Shown in pieces: positions 1 through 10,190 of a stretch of 64,000 bases of DNA. The translations under genes and the position numbers were made by a program. Every line of letters starts with the position of its first letter. Within the stretch, counting starts at the first letter, position 1. The stretch covers positions 1,178,001 to 1,242,000 of the forward strand of contig NZ_KB907308.1 in assembly GCF_000381925.1 (NCBI RefSeq). The letters are read 5' to 3'. The notes beneath the pieces are model-generated. The model worked only from the letters and a program-made list of their open reading frames with translations. It was not told the DNA's origin and did not search any database. This stretch comes from Nocardia sp. BMG111209 (GTDB lineage: Bacteria > Actinomycetota > Actinomycetes > Mycobacteriales > Mycobacteriaceae).

Positions 1-171
1 GCACAGGGAGTCCCGATCACCCAGCAGCAGCAGGGTGACGAGATCTGGGGCCACCGCGGCCACGACGGCGGCTGGGGCTACCACCCGCCGCGCTGGCACG
101 ACGGGCCGCCGGTCTGGAGCGGTCCGGGTTACTACCGCCCGCCGACGGGCAGTGCGTCGGGCAGCTACTAG
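1..171 (+). CDS. C-terminal end of a Gly/Tyr/Pro/His-rich protein (partial)
   Basis: The first 56 codons of the window read in frame 1 to a TAG at 169-171. The peptide is rich in Gly, His, Trp, Tyr and Pro (for example GYHPPRWHDGPP and GPGYYRPPTG). This is low-complexity composition, typical of the tail of an exported or envelope-associated actinobacterial protein. The start lies outside the window, so family and localisation cannot be judged. It runs codirectionally into the TetR gene about 155 bp downstream. Confidence 0.6.
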   Translation, partial: AQGVPITQQQQGDEIWGHRGHDGGWGYHPPRWHDGPPVWSGPGYYRPPTGSASGSY

Positions 172-238
172 ACCCGACTCGGCCCACACCGTTATTTCGC
201 CCAGCGAATGAGTGTCAACTTCCACATACATCCCATGC

Positions 239-265
239 GAGAATGCTATTCTCCTATTCGAGAAT
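239..265. promoter_or_regulatory. Candidate operator of the downstream TetR gene
   Basis: GAGAAT-GCT-ATTCTC is a perfect 6-bp inverted repeat at 239-253. A third half-site, GAGAAT, follows at 260-265. It lies about 60-85 bp upstream of the TetR start, where such regulators usually bind their own promoter. The TATTCT at 247-252 could be a -10 element. Seen directly as a palindrome; the operator role is inferred. Confidence 0.4.
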
Positions 266-325
266 TAGTACGTAGTCGGAGTGTAAGCTTGCTCTCTCCA
301 ACGCTGGCGAAAGGCCGATCACACG

Positions 326-1000
326 GTGGGCACCTTCAGGAAAGAGCCGGTCTGGAAGCAACGCGCGGTGGAGCGGTCCATCCGAACCGCGAAACTTCGT
401 GCTGAGCAACGGGTTCAGGAATGCCTCGAGGCCGCCCGCGCGCTGATCGTCGAAAAGGGCAATACCGATTTCACCGTCCAGGAGGTGGTGGATCGCTCCG
501 GACAGTCGCTACGCACGTTCTACCTGCAGTTCAGTGGTAAACACGAATTGCTGCTCGCGCTGTACGAGGACGCGCTGGCACAACTGTCCGACCAGATCCA
601 CGCCGCGGCCGCCGTCCACACCGACCCGCTGCAGCAGCTGCGGGCGGCCTGTCACGAATTGTTCGAGCTGTCCCGGCCGGACGCGGCCCCGATCCGCCCG
701 CTGCTCACCGAGTTCGCCACCCAGCTGCTGGTGACGCATCCGGCCGAGGTGCAGCTCGCGCACACCCCGTTGGTGGCGCTGTTCACCGAACTGATCGAAA
801 AGGTCGGCGCCGCACATCGATTGCGTACCGAGGTCGACGCCGACCGCACCGCCACCCTGATGACGCAGATGGTGCTGTTCCTGGCCCAGTCCATCGGCAG
901 CAACGACGATCTCCCCGGCCGGCCGATCACGGCCGAGGAGGTCTGGACCTTCTGTGCCTTCGGATTCGCCGACGACGGGCCGGCCGCCGGGACGGCGTGA
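326..1000 (+). CDS. TetR/AcrR family transcriptional regulator
   Basis: This is a 224-residue TetR-type repressor. The helix-turn-helix is at about residues 49-73 (FTVQEVVDRSGQ...RTFYLQFSGKHELL), followed by an all-helical ligand-binding part. The GTG at 326 is chosen because the N-terminus then has usual family length with a basic segment before the first helix. A palindrome lies just upstream, suggesting autoregulation. The convergent neighbour is a lipoprotein; no obvious enzyme target is adjacent on this strand, so the ligand is unknown. Confidence 0.85.
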   Translation: MGTFRKEPVWKQRAVERSIRTAKLRAEQRVQECLEAARALIVEKGNTDFTVQEVVDRSGQSLRTFYLQFSGKHELLLALYEDALAQLSDQIHAAAAVHTDPLQQLRAACHELFELSRPDAAPIRPLLTEFATQLLVTHPAEVQLAHTPLVALFTELIEKVGAAHRLRTEVDADRTATLMTQMVLFLAQSIGSNDDLPGRPITAEEVWTFCAFGFADDGPAAGTA

Positions 1001-1041
1001 TCGGTACCGCCGCACCGGCATCACGCCCGGCCCCGGCCCGG

Positions 1042-1782
1042 TTACCGGGTCGGGGTCGGCCGTGCGGTGGTCGTCGTGCTGGTGTCGGTATCCGGTGACG
1101 AGGAATCCGCACCGGCGCAGGCATATGCGACACCGTGCGTACCGGGATCGGTGCGCTGCAGGCAGCCGACCGGCTGCACACCCGAATCGTTGATCCGCGC
1201 ACCGGATCCGGCGGACTTGTCGACGCAGGTGAGCCCGTTGCTGTCCATCCGGCAGTCGTAGTCGCCGAAGGTGAGCCGGCTGCCGTAGTCCAGCACCGCG
1301 CCGTACCCGTTCACGAACTGACCCGGATCACCGTGCTGGGCGCCGACATTCAGCGCATCGCCGGGATAGTCCAGCCACCCGCCCACCCAGTTGGAATCGG
1401 CGCCGACCGTGGCGGGCCGGGCCGGCGGGTCGACCAGTTGCACCAGGCAGCTGAGCCCCTCGGCGTACGGCGACATCTTGGACGAGGTCATGCATTTGAT
1501 CTTCTGCGACGGACTGGTGAACGCCACATCGTCACCGAGATCGGTGGTGGCGCCGTCGCGGGTGACGGTGTGGAAACCCTTGCGATCCACCGACTGCCCG
1601 GCCTGCACCCACGCCGTCATCTCGGGTAGCGTCGCGCCCGGCGAGACGGCCGCGGCCTTGCTCGTGGGGATCGCGGCGGCCGGGGTATCGGCGGCCGGCA
1701 CCGGGTGACCGTGCAGACCCCCGCAGGAGGTGAGCAACAGGCACAGCGCCCCGATACCGATCGCCGACATTCGCATATTCAT
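1042..1782 (-). CDS. Putative secreted lipoprotein
   Basis: The 246-residue product begins with a short basic start and a hydrophobic stretch ending in the lipobox LLTSC, so Cys20 would be lipidated. The mature part has several Cys residues, consistent with disulfides outside the membrane, and a Ser/Thr/Asp-rich C-terminal tail (TDTSTTTTARP). I do not recognise a catalytic domain. It lies downstream of the DrrAB-like exporter on the same strand, 47 bp away, but need not belong to it. Confidence 0.75.
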   Translation of the reverse strand: MNMRMSAIGIGALCLLLTSCGGLHGHPVPAADTPAAAIPTSKAAAVSPGATLPEMTAWVQAGQSVDRKGFHTVTRDGATTDLGDDVAFTSPSQKIKCMTSSKMSPYAEGLSCLVQLVDPPARPATVGADSNWVGGWLDYPGDALNVGAQHGDPGQFVNGYGAVLDYGSRLTFGDYDCRMDSNGLTCVDKSAGSGARINDSGVQPVGCLQRTDPGTHGVAYACAGADSSSPDTDTSTTTTARPTPTR

Positions 1783-1829
1783 GGAACCTGTCTGTACCCG
1801 ACCGTCATTCGCCGATCAAGCCCCGCTGC

Positions 1830-2624
1830 TCAATCCCGCGTGCGGTGCCGCAGCAGCGCACCTGCGAGCAGATAGCCGCCGATCGCGATGCCGGCGCACC
1901 AGGCCACCGCGAGTACGGCGTCGTGCCAGGTCGGCGTGCCGATCAGCAGGCCCCGGATGGTTTCGGTGATCGGCGTGATCGGCTGATTCGCGGCGAACCA
2001 GCGCAACCACACCGGCATGGTGTCCGGCGGCACGAAAGCGCTACTGACATAAGGCAGGAACATGTAGGCGAAGGTGAAGCCGTTGGCCGCCTCCGGATTC
2101 GCGGCCAGCAGTCCCAGCGCCGCGGCGAGCCACGACAACGCCAGCACGAACAGCGCCACCAGCCCGAGCACCCCGAGCCAGCGCAGCGGATCGGCGGTGG
2201 GCCGGAAACCGATTGCGACGGCGACGAGTACCACCAGCGCGGTGGTGAACAGGTTGCGCAGCACGCTGTCCGCCACATGGCCCACCAGCATCGACGACCG
2301 CCGGACCGCCAGGGTGCGGATGCGGTCGATGATGCCGTTGCGCATATCGGTGCAGACGCCGACCGCGGTGGTGCCGGATCCGAATCCGGCGCACAGCAGG
2401 ATGATTCCGGGCACCACGTAGTCGATGTAGTGCCCGTCGACGCGCATCGCCCCGCCGAAGATGTACACGAACAGCAGCAGGATCATGATCGGCACGGCGA
2501 GCGTCATGATCATGGTGTCGGGGCTGCGCAGCGTGTGCCGGAGGTTGCGGCCGGCCATCGTCGTCGCCTCACGGACCGCCCGGACCGCCGCCGGCGGCCG
2601 GATCATGGTGGTGGTGTGGGTCAT
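1830..2624 (-). CDS. ABC transporter permease, DrrB/ABC-2 type
   Basis: A 264-residue integral membrane protein of the ABC-2 family. Hydrophobic segments cover most of the length, and the loop region GTTAVGVCTDMRNGIIDRIRTL is typical of daunorubicin-resistance-type permeases. The start ATG overlaps the stop of the ATPase gene by 4 bp, so the two are translationally coupled and should form one exporter. Substrate is unknown; such pairs export drugs, lipids or polyketides. The divergent TetR gene at 3683 is the likely regulator. Confidence 0.88.
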   Translation of the reverse strand: MTHTTTMIRPPAAVRAVREATTMAGRNLRHTLRSPDTMIMTLAVPIMILLLFVYIFGGAMRVDGHYIDYVVPGIILLCAGFGSGTTAVGVCTDMRNGIIDRIRTLAVRRSSMLVGHVADSVLRNLFTTALVVLVAVAIGFRPTADPLRWLGVLGLVALFVLALSWLAAALGLLAANPEAANGFTFAYMFLPYVSSAFVPPDTMPVWLRWFAANQPITPITETIRGLLIGTPTWHDAVLAVAWCAGIAIGGYLLAGALLRHRTRD

Positions 2625-3571
2625 CGGGATTCCTTTCCGGCCGGTGCGCCGGTGAGCGCGAAGAACACGTCGTCGAGATCCGGTGTGTGGATGGTGAGTT
2701 CGCCGATCGCGATGGATTCGTCGGCGAAACGGCCCAGCAGCCCGGCGATCTGCCCGGCGCTGCCGTCCGACGGCACGCGCAGCGCCAGTTCACCGGCATC
2801 GGTCTCCGCGGCCGGGACCAGCCGGGAAGCGGCGGTCAGACCCGCCGTATCGGTGAAGGTCAGCCGGATGTGCCCGCCCGGCACGAGCTGCTTCAGTTCG
2901 GCGGGCGTGCCCTCGGCGACGATCCGCCCGCCGTCGAGCACCGCGATGCGGTCGGCCAGCTGATCGGCCTCCTCCAGGTACTGGGTGGTGAGGAAGATCG
3001 TCACGCCGCCCGCGACCAGGTCCCGGATCACGGCCCACAGCTCCCGGCGGCTGCGCGGATCGAGTCCGGTGGTGGGCTCGTCGAGGAACAGGATCCGCGG
3101 ATCGCCCATCAGGCTCATCGCCAGATCGAGCCGGCGGCGGGTGCCGCCGGACAGCGCACCGGCCCGCTTACCCGCCGCGGCGACCAGGTCGAACCGTTTC
3201 AGCAGATTGCCGGTGCGGCGGCTGATCTCGTCGCCGGTCAGATGCAGCAGATTGCCGACCAGCCGCAGATTCTCGGCCGTGGTCAGCACGTCGTCGACCG
3301 CGGAGTTCTGGCCGGTGACGCCGATCAGCCGGCGCACCGCGTCCGGCTCGCGCAGCACATCGTGGCCGGCGACGCGGACCTCTCCGCGGTCGGCGGCGCC
3401 GAGCGTGGCGAGGATCCGGACCATCGTGGTCTTCCCCGCGCCGTTCGGGCCGAGTAGCGAAAAGACCGTTCCGGCAGGGACATTCACGTCGATCCCGGAC
3501 AGCACCGGAACACCGCCGAAGGATTTGGCCAGCCCGGTGACGGCGATGGCGGACGTGGGAGGAGGAGCCAT
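2621..3571 (-). CDS. ABC transporter ATP-binding protein, DrrA type
   Basis: The 316-residue ATPase has Walker A GPNGAGKTT at about residues 41-49, signature LSGGTRRRLDLAMSL and Walker B ILFLDEPTTGLD, followed by the DrrA-type C-terminal extension. The start at 3571 (MAPPPTSAIAV) is preceded by GGCTCCTCC-type purines on the coding strand and gives usual length; the frame stays open upstream across the divergent promoter but that part has no protein character. It powers the permease encoded next. Confidence 0.9.
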   Translation of the reverse strand: MAPPPTSAIAVTGLAKSFGGVPVLSGIDVNVPAGTVFSLLGPNGAGKTTMVRILATLGAADRGEVRVAGHDVLREPDAVRRLIGVTGQNSAVDDVLTTAENLRLVGNLLHLTGDEISRRTGNLLKRFDLVAAAGKRAGALSGGTRRRLDLAMSLMGDPRILFLDEPTTGLDPRSRRELWAVIRDLVAGGVTIFLTTQYLEEADQLADRIAVLDGGRIVAEGTPAELKQLVPGGHIRLTFTDTAGLTAASRLVPAAETDAGELALRVPSDGSAGQIAGLLGRFADESIAIGELTIHTPDLDDVFFALTGAPAGKESR

Positions 3572-3589
3572 GGGACATCCGATCGAGAG

Positions 3590-3632
3590 AAACTGTGTGC
3601 GAGGTACACTCTGTTTATAAGATACACAGTTT
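3590..3632. promoter_or_regulatory. Divergent promoter region with inverted repeat (candidate TetR operator)
   Basis: AAACTGTG (3590-3597) and CACAGTTT (3625-3632) are perfect 8-bp inverted arms around an AT-rich core containing TATAAG. The segment lies between the start of the drrA-like gene (minus, 3571) and the TetR gene (plus, 3683). A TetR protein divergent from an exporter normally binds exactly here. The palindrome is seen; binding is inferred. Confidence 0.5.
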
Positions 3633-3682
3633 TCCGGACCGGGCAAGATGACGTCCAGGAAACGACGACGATCGGAGACCCT

Positions 3683-4519
3683 GTGGACGAGCCCGGCGAG
3701 GTGACACGGCCGGAGTCCGGCGAGGTGACACTGCCGAAGCCCGGCGAGAGGGCGCTGCCGGGGCCCGGCGAGAGGGCAGTGCCGGGGCCCGGCGAGGTGA
3801 CACTGCCGAAATCGGTGGAGCTGCTCTGGGGGCTCGGCAGTGCGGGCAGCCGCGGCCCGCGGCGCGGCATGAGCCTCGACCAGATCGTCGACGCGGCGAT
3901 GGCGATCGCCGACGCCGACGGGCTGGCCGGGCTGTCGATGAGCCGGGTCGCCGAACGGCTCGGCTTCACCACCATGTCGCTGTACCGCTACGTCGACAGC
4001 AAGGACACCCTCCTGGATCTGCTCTCCGACCGCGTGGTCGGCACGCCGCCGGACATCCCGCCCGGAACCCCGTGGCGGGATGGGCTGCACCGCTGGGCCT
4101 GGGCGGAATTCCGTGCGCTACAGGCACATTCGTGGTGGCTGGACATCCCGATCGCCACCCCGCCGATGGGCCCCAACAATATGGCGTGGCTGAACGCCGG
4201 CCTCACCGCCGTGGAGGGCACGAACGTCCCCGACCAGCTGAAACTACAACTGGTACTGAACCTCTCGCTGTACGTCATCGGCCGGGCACGGTTCCAGCGC
4301 GACACCCGGAACGCTACCGAGATCACCGGCTACCCCGAGATCCTCGCGCGGGTCCTCGATCCGCAACGGTTCCCGGCACTGGTCCGGACGCTGAGCGCCC
4401 GCGCCTTCGACGACGACAATGTCGACTGGGCGGACGCCGATTTCGAGTTCTGCCTGGCAAGGCTGCTGGACGGGTACGAACGCTTCATCGAGGACTTCCC
4501 CGGCCCGGATCCGGACTGA
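3683..4519 (+). CDS. TetR family regulator with repeated N-terminal extension
   Basis: A 278-residue TetR protein of the tetracycline-repressor C-terminal class. The segment LPKSVELLWGLGS followed by RGPRRGMSLDQIVDAAM and the HTH MSRVAERLGFTTMSLYRYV is characteristic. Before it are about 40 residues made of five 8-residue repeats (consensus PGE-V/R-T/A-L-P). GTG 3683 is the first start in frame; a start inside or after the repeats is possible. It is divergent from the DrrAB-like exporter and probably represses it. Confidence 0.85.
   Translation: MDEPGEVTRPESGEVTLPKPGERALPGPGERAVPGPGEVTLPKSVELLWGLGSAGSRGPRRGMSLDQIVDAAMAIADADGLAGLSMSRVAERLGFTTMSLYRYVDSKDTLLDLLSDRVVGTPPDIPPGTPWRDGLHRWAWAEFRALQAHSWWLDIPIATPPMGPNNMAWLNAGLTAVEGTNVPDQLKLQLVLNLSLYVIGRARFQRDTRNATEITGYPEILARVLDPQRFPALVRTLSARAFDDDNVDWADADFEFCLARLLDGYERFIEDFPGPDPD
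3692..3811 (+). repeat. 24-bp tandem repeat, five units
   Basis: Five consecutive 24-bp units start with CCCGGCGAG or TCCGGCGAG and differ at a few positions each. They keep the reading frame and encode the N-terminal 8-residue repeats of the TetR regulator. Such minisatellites change copy number by slippage, so length variation between strains is expected. Confidence 0.85.
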
Positions 4520-4596
4520 CCACCGAACTCGCCGCAGCCGGATGCACCGGTGGTGCATGATGGTTCGCGAGAGTGTCGTGCGGAAGGGCTCGTCCG

Positions 4597-5818
4597 ATGA
4601 CGGAGCGGAGCAGCCTGTCGCGGCGGCGGGCCGCGCTGGAACAGGAATGGGCGCGGGTGATTCCCGGGTCGCCGCAGCCGGTGCCCGCGCCCGCCGAATC
4701 CGGGGTGCGGCGCGAGGTCGCCCAGTCCTGGCAGCGCTCGATGCGCACCGTCGATCCCGAAACCACATGCGCCCCGGACGATTCCGCCGACATCGGCCCG
4801 CGCTGGGCGGCCTCGCCGCTGCACGGTCCGGTCACCGCGCTCACCGGTGCGCTGCACAGCATCGCGCACGACGCGGGCTACATCGCGGCGGTCACCGACG
4901 CGGACGGCACCATCCTCTGGTCCTACGGCGGACCGGCCATGCCGCCGCGCCGAACAGGTGAACTTCGCGCCGGGCGGCCGCTGGGACGAGGCGCACATGG
5001 GCACCAACGCGCTGTCGCTGGCGCTGCGCACCGGAACGCCGAGCACGGTGTTCTCGGCCGAACATCTGGTGGCCGCGCTGCACGGCTGGGTCTGCTACTG
5101 CGCGCCGATCCACGCCCCGGACGGACACCGGCTCGGGGTCCTGGATCTGTCGGCCTCCTGGGACCGCTCGAACCCCTTGGCGATGTCGACGGTGCGAACC
5201 CTGGTCAGCGCCATCGAAACCCAGCTGCGCGCCGAGACCGCCGCCACGCCGGTCACCGGCATCCGCCTGCGCTGTCTCGGCGCCGCGGGCCTCACCCGCG
5301 CCGGGCGGCCGATCCGGCTACGGCCGCGGCAGCTGGAGATCCTCACGCTGCTCGCGCTGGAACCGGACGGATTCACCCCGCAGCGGCTGCACCACGCCGT
5401 CTACGGCGGCCGCCAGGCGGGTTCCAGCACGCTGAAAGCCGATGTCTCCCATCTGCGCCGGGCCACCGGCGGGGAGATCGCCAACCGCGTCTACCGGCTG
5501 ACCACCCCGCTGGCCTGCGATGCGGTGGAGCTGGTCGCCGCGCTGGCGGCCGGTGACACCGCGACCGCGGTCCGGCTGTATCGCGGACCGCTGCTGCCGG
5601 GCTCCGACACGCCCGGCATCGTGGAGTGGCGCGACCATCTCGCGGTCGGCGTGCGCGCCGCGGTACTCGCCGATCCGGATCCGTCGCACGCGTTGCGCTA
5701 CGGCGAGCGGGTGCCCGACGACATCGCCGTACACGAGCACGCGCTGCAATTGCTGCCGCCCGACGATCCCCGCCGGGCCGTCGCCGTGGCCCGCCGGCAC
5801 ACCGCGCTGCGCCGCTGA
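4597..5818 (+). pseudogene. GAF-domain regulator of aldehyde dehydrogenase operon, frameshifted
   Basis: The ATG at 4597 follows GGAAGG with good spacing. Frame 1 encodes the N-terminal part up to ILWSYGGPAMPPR near 4950; the sequence continues in frame 2 as AEQVNFAPGGRWDEAHMGTNAL and runs to the TGA at 5816-5818. Together they make about 405 residues: a GAF-like sensor domain, then from about residue 225 a winged-helix domain (RLRPRQLEILTLLALEPDGF). One extra base or two missing bases in the GCCGCCGCGCCG run at 4941-4952 explains the break. Family members commonly precede the aldehyde dehydrogenase-DUF779 pair, which follows here. A sequencing error is possible. Confidence 0.75.
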
Positions 5819-5926
5819 CGAACCGGCGGTTCCGGTCGCGTCGCCGTGTCGTCAACCTTCCGCCAACCCGCGCTGAGCATAGTGATCCACATCACCGACC
5901 GTCTCGACTCAGCGAGGAGCACAGCC

Positions 5927-7443
<1,517 letters not shown>

Positions 7444-7444
<1 letters not shown>

Positions 7445-7830
7445 TGCCCACCCGCGTGGATCTCACCGAGGCCGCGGAAACCTTGGTGCACACCCTGATT
7501 CGGCAACACGGCCCGGTGATGTTCCACCAGTCCGGCGGCTGCTGCGACGGCAGCGCCCCGATGTGCTACCCGCGCAACGAATTCCGCGTGGGCGCCGCCG
7601 ACGTCCTCCTGGGCACCGTGAGCGAGGACACCCCCTTCTGGATGAGTGCCGACCAATACGAGTACTGGAAACACACCCACCTCACCGTCGACGTGGTCCC
7701 CGGCCGAGGCAGCGGCTTCTCCCTCGAAGCCCCCGAGGGCGTCCGCTTCCTGATCCGCTCCCGACTACTGACGGACGCGGAACTGGGAGAGCTGACGCCC
7801 CCACCGACCGGAGCCGAAGTCGTGAGCTGA
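7444..7830 (+). CDS. DUF779 family protein
   Basis: A 128-residue protein with the conserved Cys cluster FHQSGGCCDGSAPMCY and the segment FWMSADQYEYWKHTHLTVDV. DUF779 proteins almost always follow ExaC-type aldehyde dehydrogenases; a metal- or cofactor-related accessory role is suspected, but the molecular function is not established. The ATG overlaps the dehydrogenase stop by 1 bp (TGATG), so both are translated together. Confidence 0.85.
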
Positions 7831-7836
7831 CGGACA

Positions 7837-7868
7837 CCGCCCGGGTGCTCGCGAGAGCATCCGGGCGG
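7837..7868 (+). terminator. Terminator-like hairpin after the aldehyde dehydrogenase operon
   Basis: CCGCCCGGGTGCTC pairs with GAGCATCCGGGCGG around a GCGA loop: a 14-bp stem with one G-T wobble. It stands 6 bp after the DUF779 stop. There is no T-run, which is common for actinobacterial terminators. A decayed copy of the same hairpin lies at 10035-10069, beyond the AbiE genes. Confidence 0.7.
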
Positions 7869-7917
7869 CATCGCCTGCGATCGCCGCCGAGCATCCGGAT
7901 CGGACCAGGACCATGAA

Positions 7918-8820
7918 TTATGTTGTCCAGTAACGACTTTCGGGGTTCCATTCCCCGGCCGTGACAGTGCCGTCGAGCAGCGGGTTCAGGCATTCGCCCA
8001 CGGACCCGAGCGCCGCCTCGAGGACGTGTAGATCGGTCGGCAACGTCGATGATCGAGCTTCGTTTCGGTAACCGATCGTCCACCCCGGACCGGGCGAGCA
8101 GATACTCGACGGCAACGCGACGTTGCCACGACGAGCACGTTCCCGCGCGAAAGCTGCCCTGGTCTTCGCCGCGTCGACGGGATACGCGCGCGTGAGCAGC
8201 AGCAGATCGACGAGGTCGTGGTATCTGGTGGAAGGAGTTCCCCCGCCCCGATGCAACTCGTACATCGCTGCGACTTTGTCCGCGATCTGGTCGGCGATGG
8301 GGTAAACCGCGAACTTCGGCAGTGGTGCCACATCCGCGATCTCAATGACCGGCCGCGGGACAAGGCGTTCTATATCGCCGATCAGTTCCCGGCCGATCGA
8401 CAGATCGATAGGGATCGGTTGCGCCAGTCGCATCGCACCGAAGAATGCGGTGGCGTTGAGAGTGGCCCCCTCGGTGTGGCCGGTGAGCCGTGTCTTCAGG
8501 GCGATATCGAAGAGGAACGGGTCGATTTTGCTGGTGCCGGCGATCTCCCGCAGTTCGGTCACCGCCTGCTCGAGATCGGCGGTGGTGTGCAGCAGGTCGA
8601 GATCTCTGCTGTAGCGGGCGCCCGGAAGACGGATCAGTAATCCGCCGCCGCCCTTCACGATCCATGGCACGGTCGGGTCGGTGAAGATCCGCGCAAGAAA
8701 GCGCTGCATGAAGAACTCGCGGTGAAGCTCGGCCACCGGACGGCCCGTCACGTGTGACATGTTCCGGAGCAGTCGAGTCAGCGCGGCCTTGAAGGCCGAG
8801 CCGGTCTTGTAGACCGTCAC
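7918..8820 (-). CDS. abiEii: AbiEii/AbiGii nucleotidyltransferase toxin
   Basis: A 300-residue protein of the AbiEii family, the toxin half of type IV toxin-antitoxin and abortive infection systems. The segment IVKGGGGLLIRLPGARYSRDLDLLH shows the nucleotidyltransferase G-G/S and D-x-D metal site. Family members transfer nucleotides (to tRNA acceptor ends in characterised cases) and stop growth. The ATG overlaps the upstream antitoxin gene by 4 bp. Length is normal and no key motif is missing. Confidence 0.85.
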   Translation of the reverse strand: MTVYKTGSAFKAALTRLLRNMSHVTGRPVAELHREFFMQRFLARIFTDPTVPWIVKGGGGLLIRLPGARYSRDLDLLHTTADLEQAVTELREIAGTSKIDPFLFDIALKTRLTGHTEGATLNATAFFGAMRLAQPIPIDLSIGRELIGDIERLVPRPVIEIADVAPLPKFAVYPIADQIADKVAAMYELHRGGGTPSTRYHDLVDLLLLTRAYPVDAAKTRAAFARERARRGNVALPSSICSPGPGWTIGYRNEARSSTLPTDLHVLEAALGSVGECLNPLLDGTVTAGEWNPESRYWTT

Positions 8821-9818
8821 TGTCCCCCTTCGTCTTCTCCGCTTGCTCCGGAACGATCCGCCGGCAATACCTGTGAGGTCGCACCCAATTCGGTCATCAG
8901 CTTGCGCACGATGTCGTCGGAGGCGGCGGCTGCGACGTCCGGCAATTTCCGCAGGACCTCGTCGAGCACCGCCCCGCCCACCCGGTCACGCAGATACTTC
9001 CACACCTCGGCGGGCAGATCGGCTGCCACTGTGGCGTTCGGGTCATGGGACACAACGGCTGTGGCGCTGGTGTCGACCCGAACTTTGGTGGGTTTGGCCT
9101 GCATGTTCCGTAGCACGGCCTCGGCCAGCGCCGGTGAATCCGAGTGAGCGGCCAGGGACAGCACGGACTCCGGCAGGCCGGCCTGCTCGATGAAGTTCCT
9201 GATCAGGGTGGAACCGTCGCCGAGTGCGACACCGTAATAGTGGGCGTATGGGCGAAGCGCTTCGGCGAGTTCGGACGCGGTGGTATCACCGCTCAGGATG
9301 GCGTCGCGTAGAACCGTCGCCAGGTGACCTCCATCGGTGTGCGCAGCGGCGAGGTCGACCACGGTTCGCGAGGGGCGCGTGACAGGTAGGCCGTCGACGA
9401 TATGCCACTCGTGGCGGCCGACGGCCCCGACGTGGAAGGAAACATCGAGACTCCGAGTGCTGCGGCGGCGAGGAACGATGAACTCGTGGATGTCCGCGTC
9501 GAGGTCGCCCAGATCTTGCAGGTTTGCCGCCGACCGATGGGATACCACGCCGACGGGAACCGGGTCGGCCAGCCGTTCACCAGCGGGCCGGGCCGGCTCC
9601 AGCGCCAGCCATTCGGACCGGATCGCAACCTCCGGCGACTCCGCGAGGCCCGCCAGCCGGTAGACGCCGTGTCGAATGCGAACAATCAGAGACCGATCGG
9701 CAAGGCGCTTGAGCTGCTGAGCGGATACACCCAGGGTTGCGGCCTGAGCAGCGGTGAGCAGGCCCCACTGCGACTCCGCAAAGCCGGCGAGCTCTAGGAA
9801 TCGTTCATCACGGACCAC
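8817..9818 (-). CDS. abiEi: AbiEi-type antitoxin / transcriptional regulator
   Basis: A 333-residue protein with an N-terminal winged HTH of the AbiEi_4 type (LLTAAQAATLGVSAQQLKRLADRSLIVRIRHGVYRLAG) and a longer C-terminal region usual for this antitoxin. Type IV antitoxins repress their own promoter and counter the toxin without binding it. The GTG at 9818 is used because the nearby ATG (9822) leads straight to a stop. It is the first gene of a two-gene operon with abiEii. Confidence 0.82.
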   Translation of the reverse strand: MVRDERFLELAGFAESQWGLLTAAQAATLGVSAQQLKRLADRSLIVRIRHGVYRLAGLAESPEVAIRSEWLALEPARPAGERLADPVPVGVVSHRSAANLQDLGDLDADIHEFIVPRRRSTRSLDVSFHVGAVGRHEWHIVDGLPVTRPSRTVVDLAAAHTDGGHLATVLRDAILSGDTTASELAEALRPYAHYYGVALGDGSTLIRNFIEQAGLPESVLSLAAHSDSPALAEAVLRNMQAKPTKVRVDTSATAVVSHDPNATVAADLPAEVWKYLRDRVGGAVLDEVLRKLPDVAAAASDDIVRKLMTELGATSQVLPADRSGASGEDEGGQ

Positions 9819-10190
9819 CCATCAAAAATATCACTCGATCCTGCAAAGATTCCAAGCTGAGGGGAATTTTTGATGTAACCAGTGTAACTATTGCCGCATA
9901 TTCGGCAGCCGACAGCCTCTCAGAGGCACGGCGACGATCATGGACCAGCGAGGCCCGCTCGTGACACCCCGGTCCTCGGCCTCATTCCGACGGGCATGTC
10001 GATCCACCGTCCGAGCCGCTGCTCGACCGATAGGCACCGCCCGGGTGCTCGCAGGGCATTCGAGGACGGGGGTTCGAAACCTGTTCCGTAGGAGAGGATC
10101 CCGGCGACTTATCAGCGCACTCACACAAAACCTGTCGGTGCGCGGCCGGTCTCGGAGTGATCATTGCTGCCCCAAGGGGACTCGTAGCGC
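9819..10190. other. Intergenic region upstream of abiEi, no gene seen
   Basis: This 372-bp segment is unusually AT-rich next to the abiEi start, and carries two TGTAAC hexamers at 9874-9879 and 9883-9888 that could be the AbiEi operator. Further on it holds the decayed hairpin copy (10035-10069) and a GGTTCGAAACC palindrome near 10072. Short reading frames here have no protein-like character. Confidence 0.5.
10035..10069 (+). repeat. Second, decayed copy of the DUF779-operon hairpin
   Basis: The 18-bp CACCGCCCGGGTGCTCGC at 10035-10052 is identical to 7835-7852. The following bases (AGGGCATTCGAGGACGG) are an eroded version of GAGAGCATCCGGGCGG. The two copies bracket abiEi-abiEii exactly, about 2.2 kb apart. 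Confidence 0.7.

Noticed and set aside
1135..1629. Plus-strand frame opposite the lipoprotein gene
   Set aside because: The minus strand has a clear signal peptide and lipobox; the plus-strand translation shows no domain.
10066..10090. GGGGGTTCGAAACCTG looks like a tRNA T-loop
   Set aside because: The flanking bases do not pair as a T-stem (GGGGG against CCTGT) and no acceptor or anticodon arm can be drawn upstream; the GGTTCGAAACC is simply palindromic.
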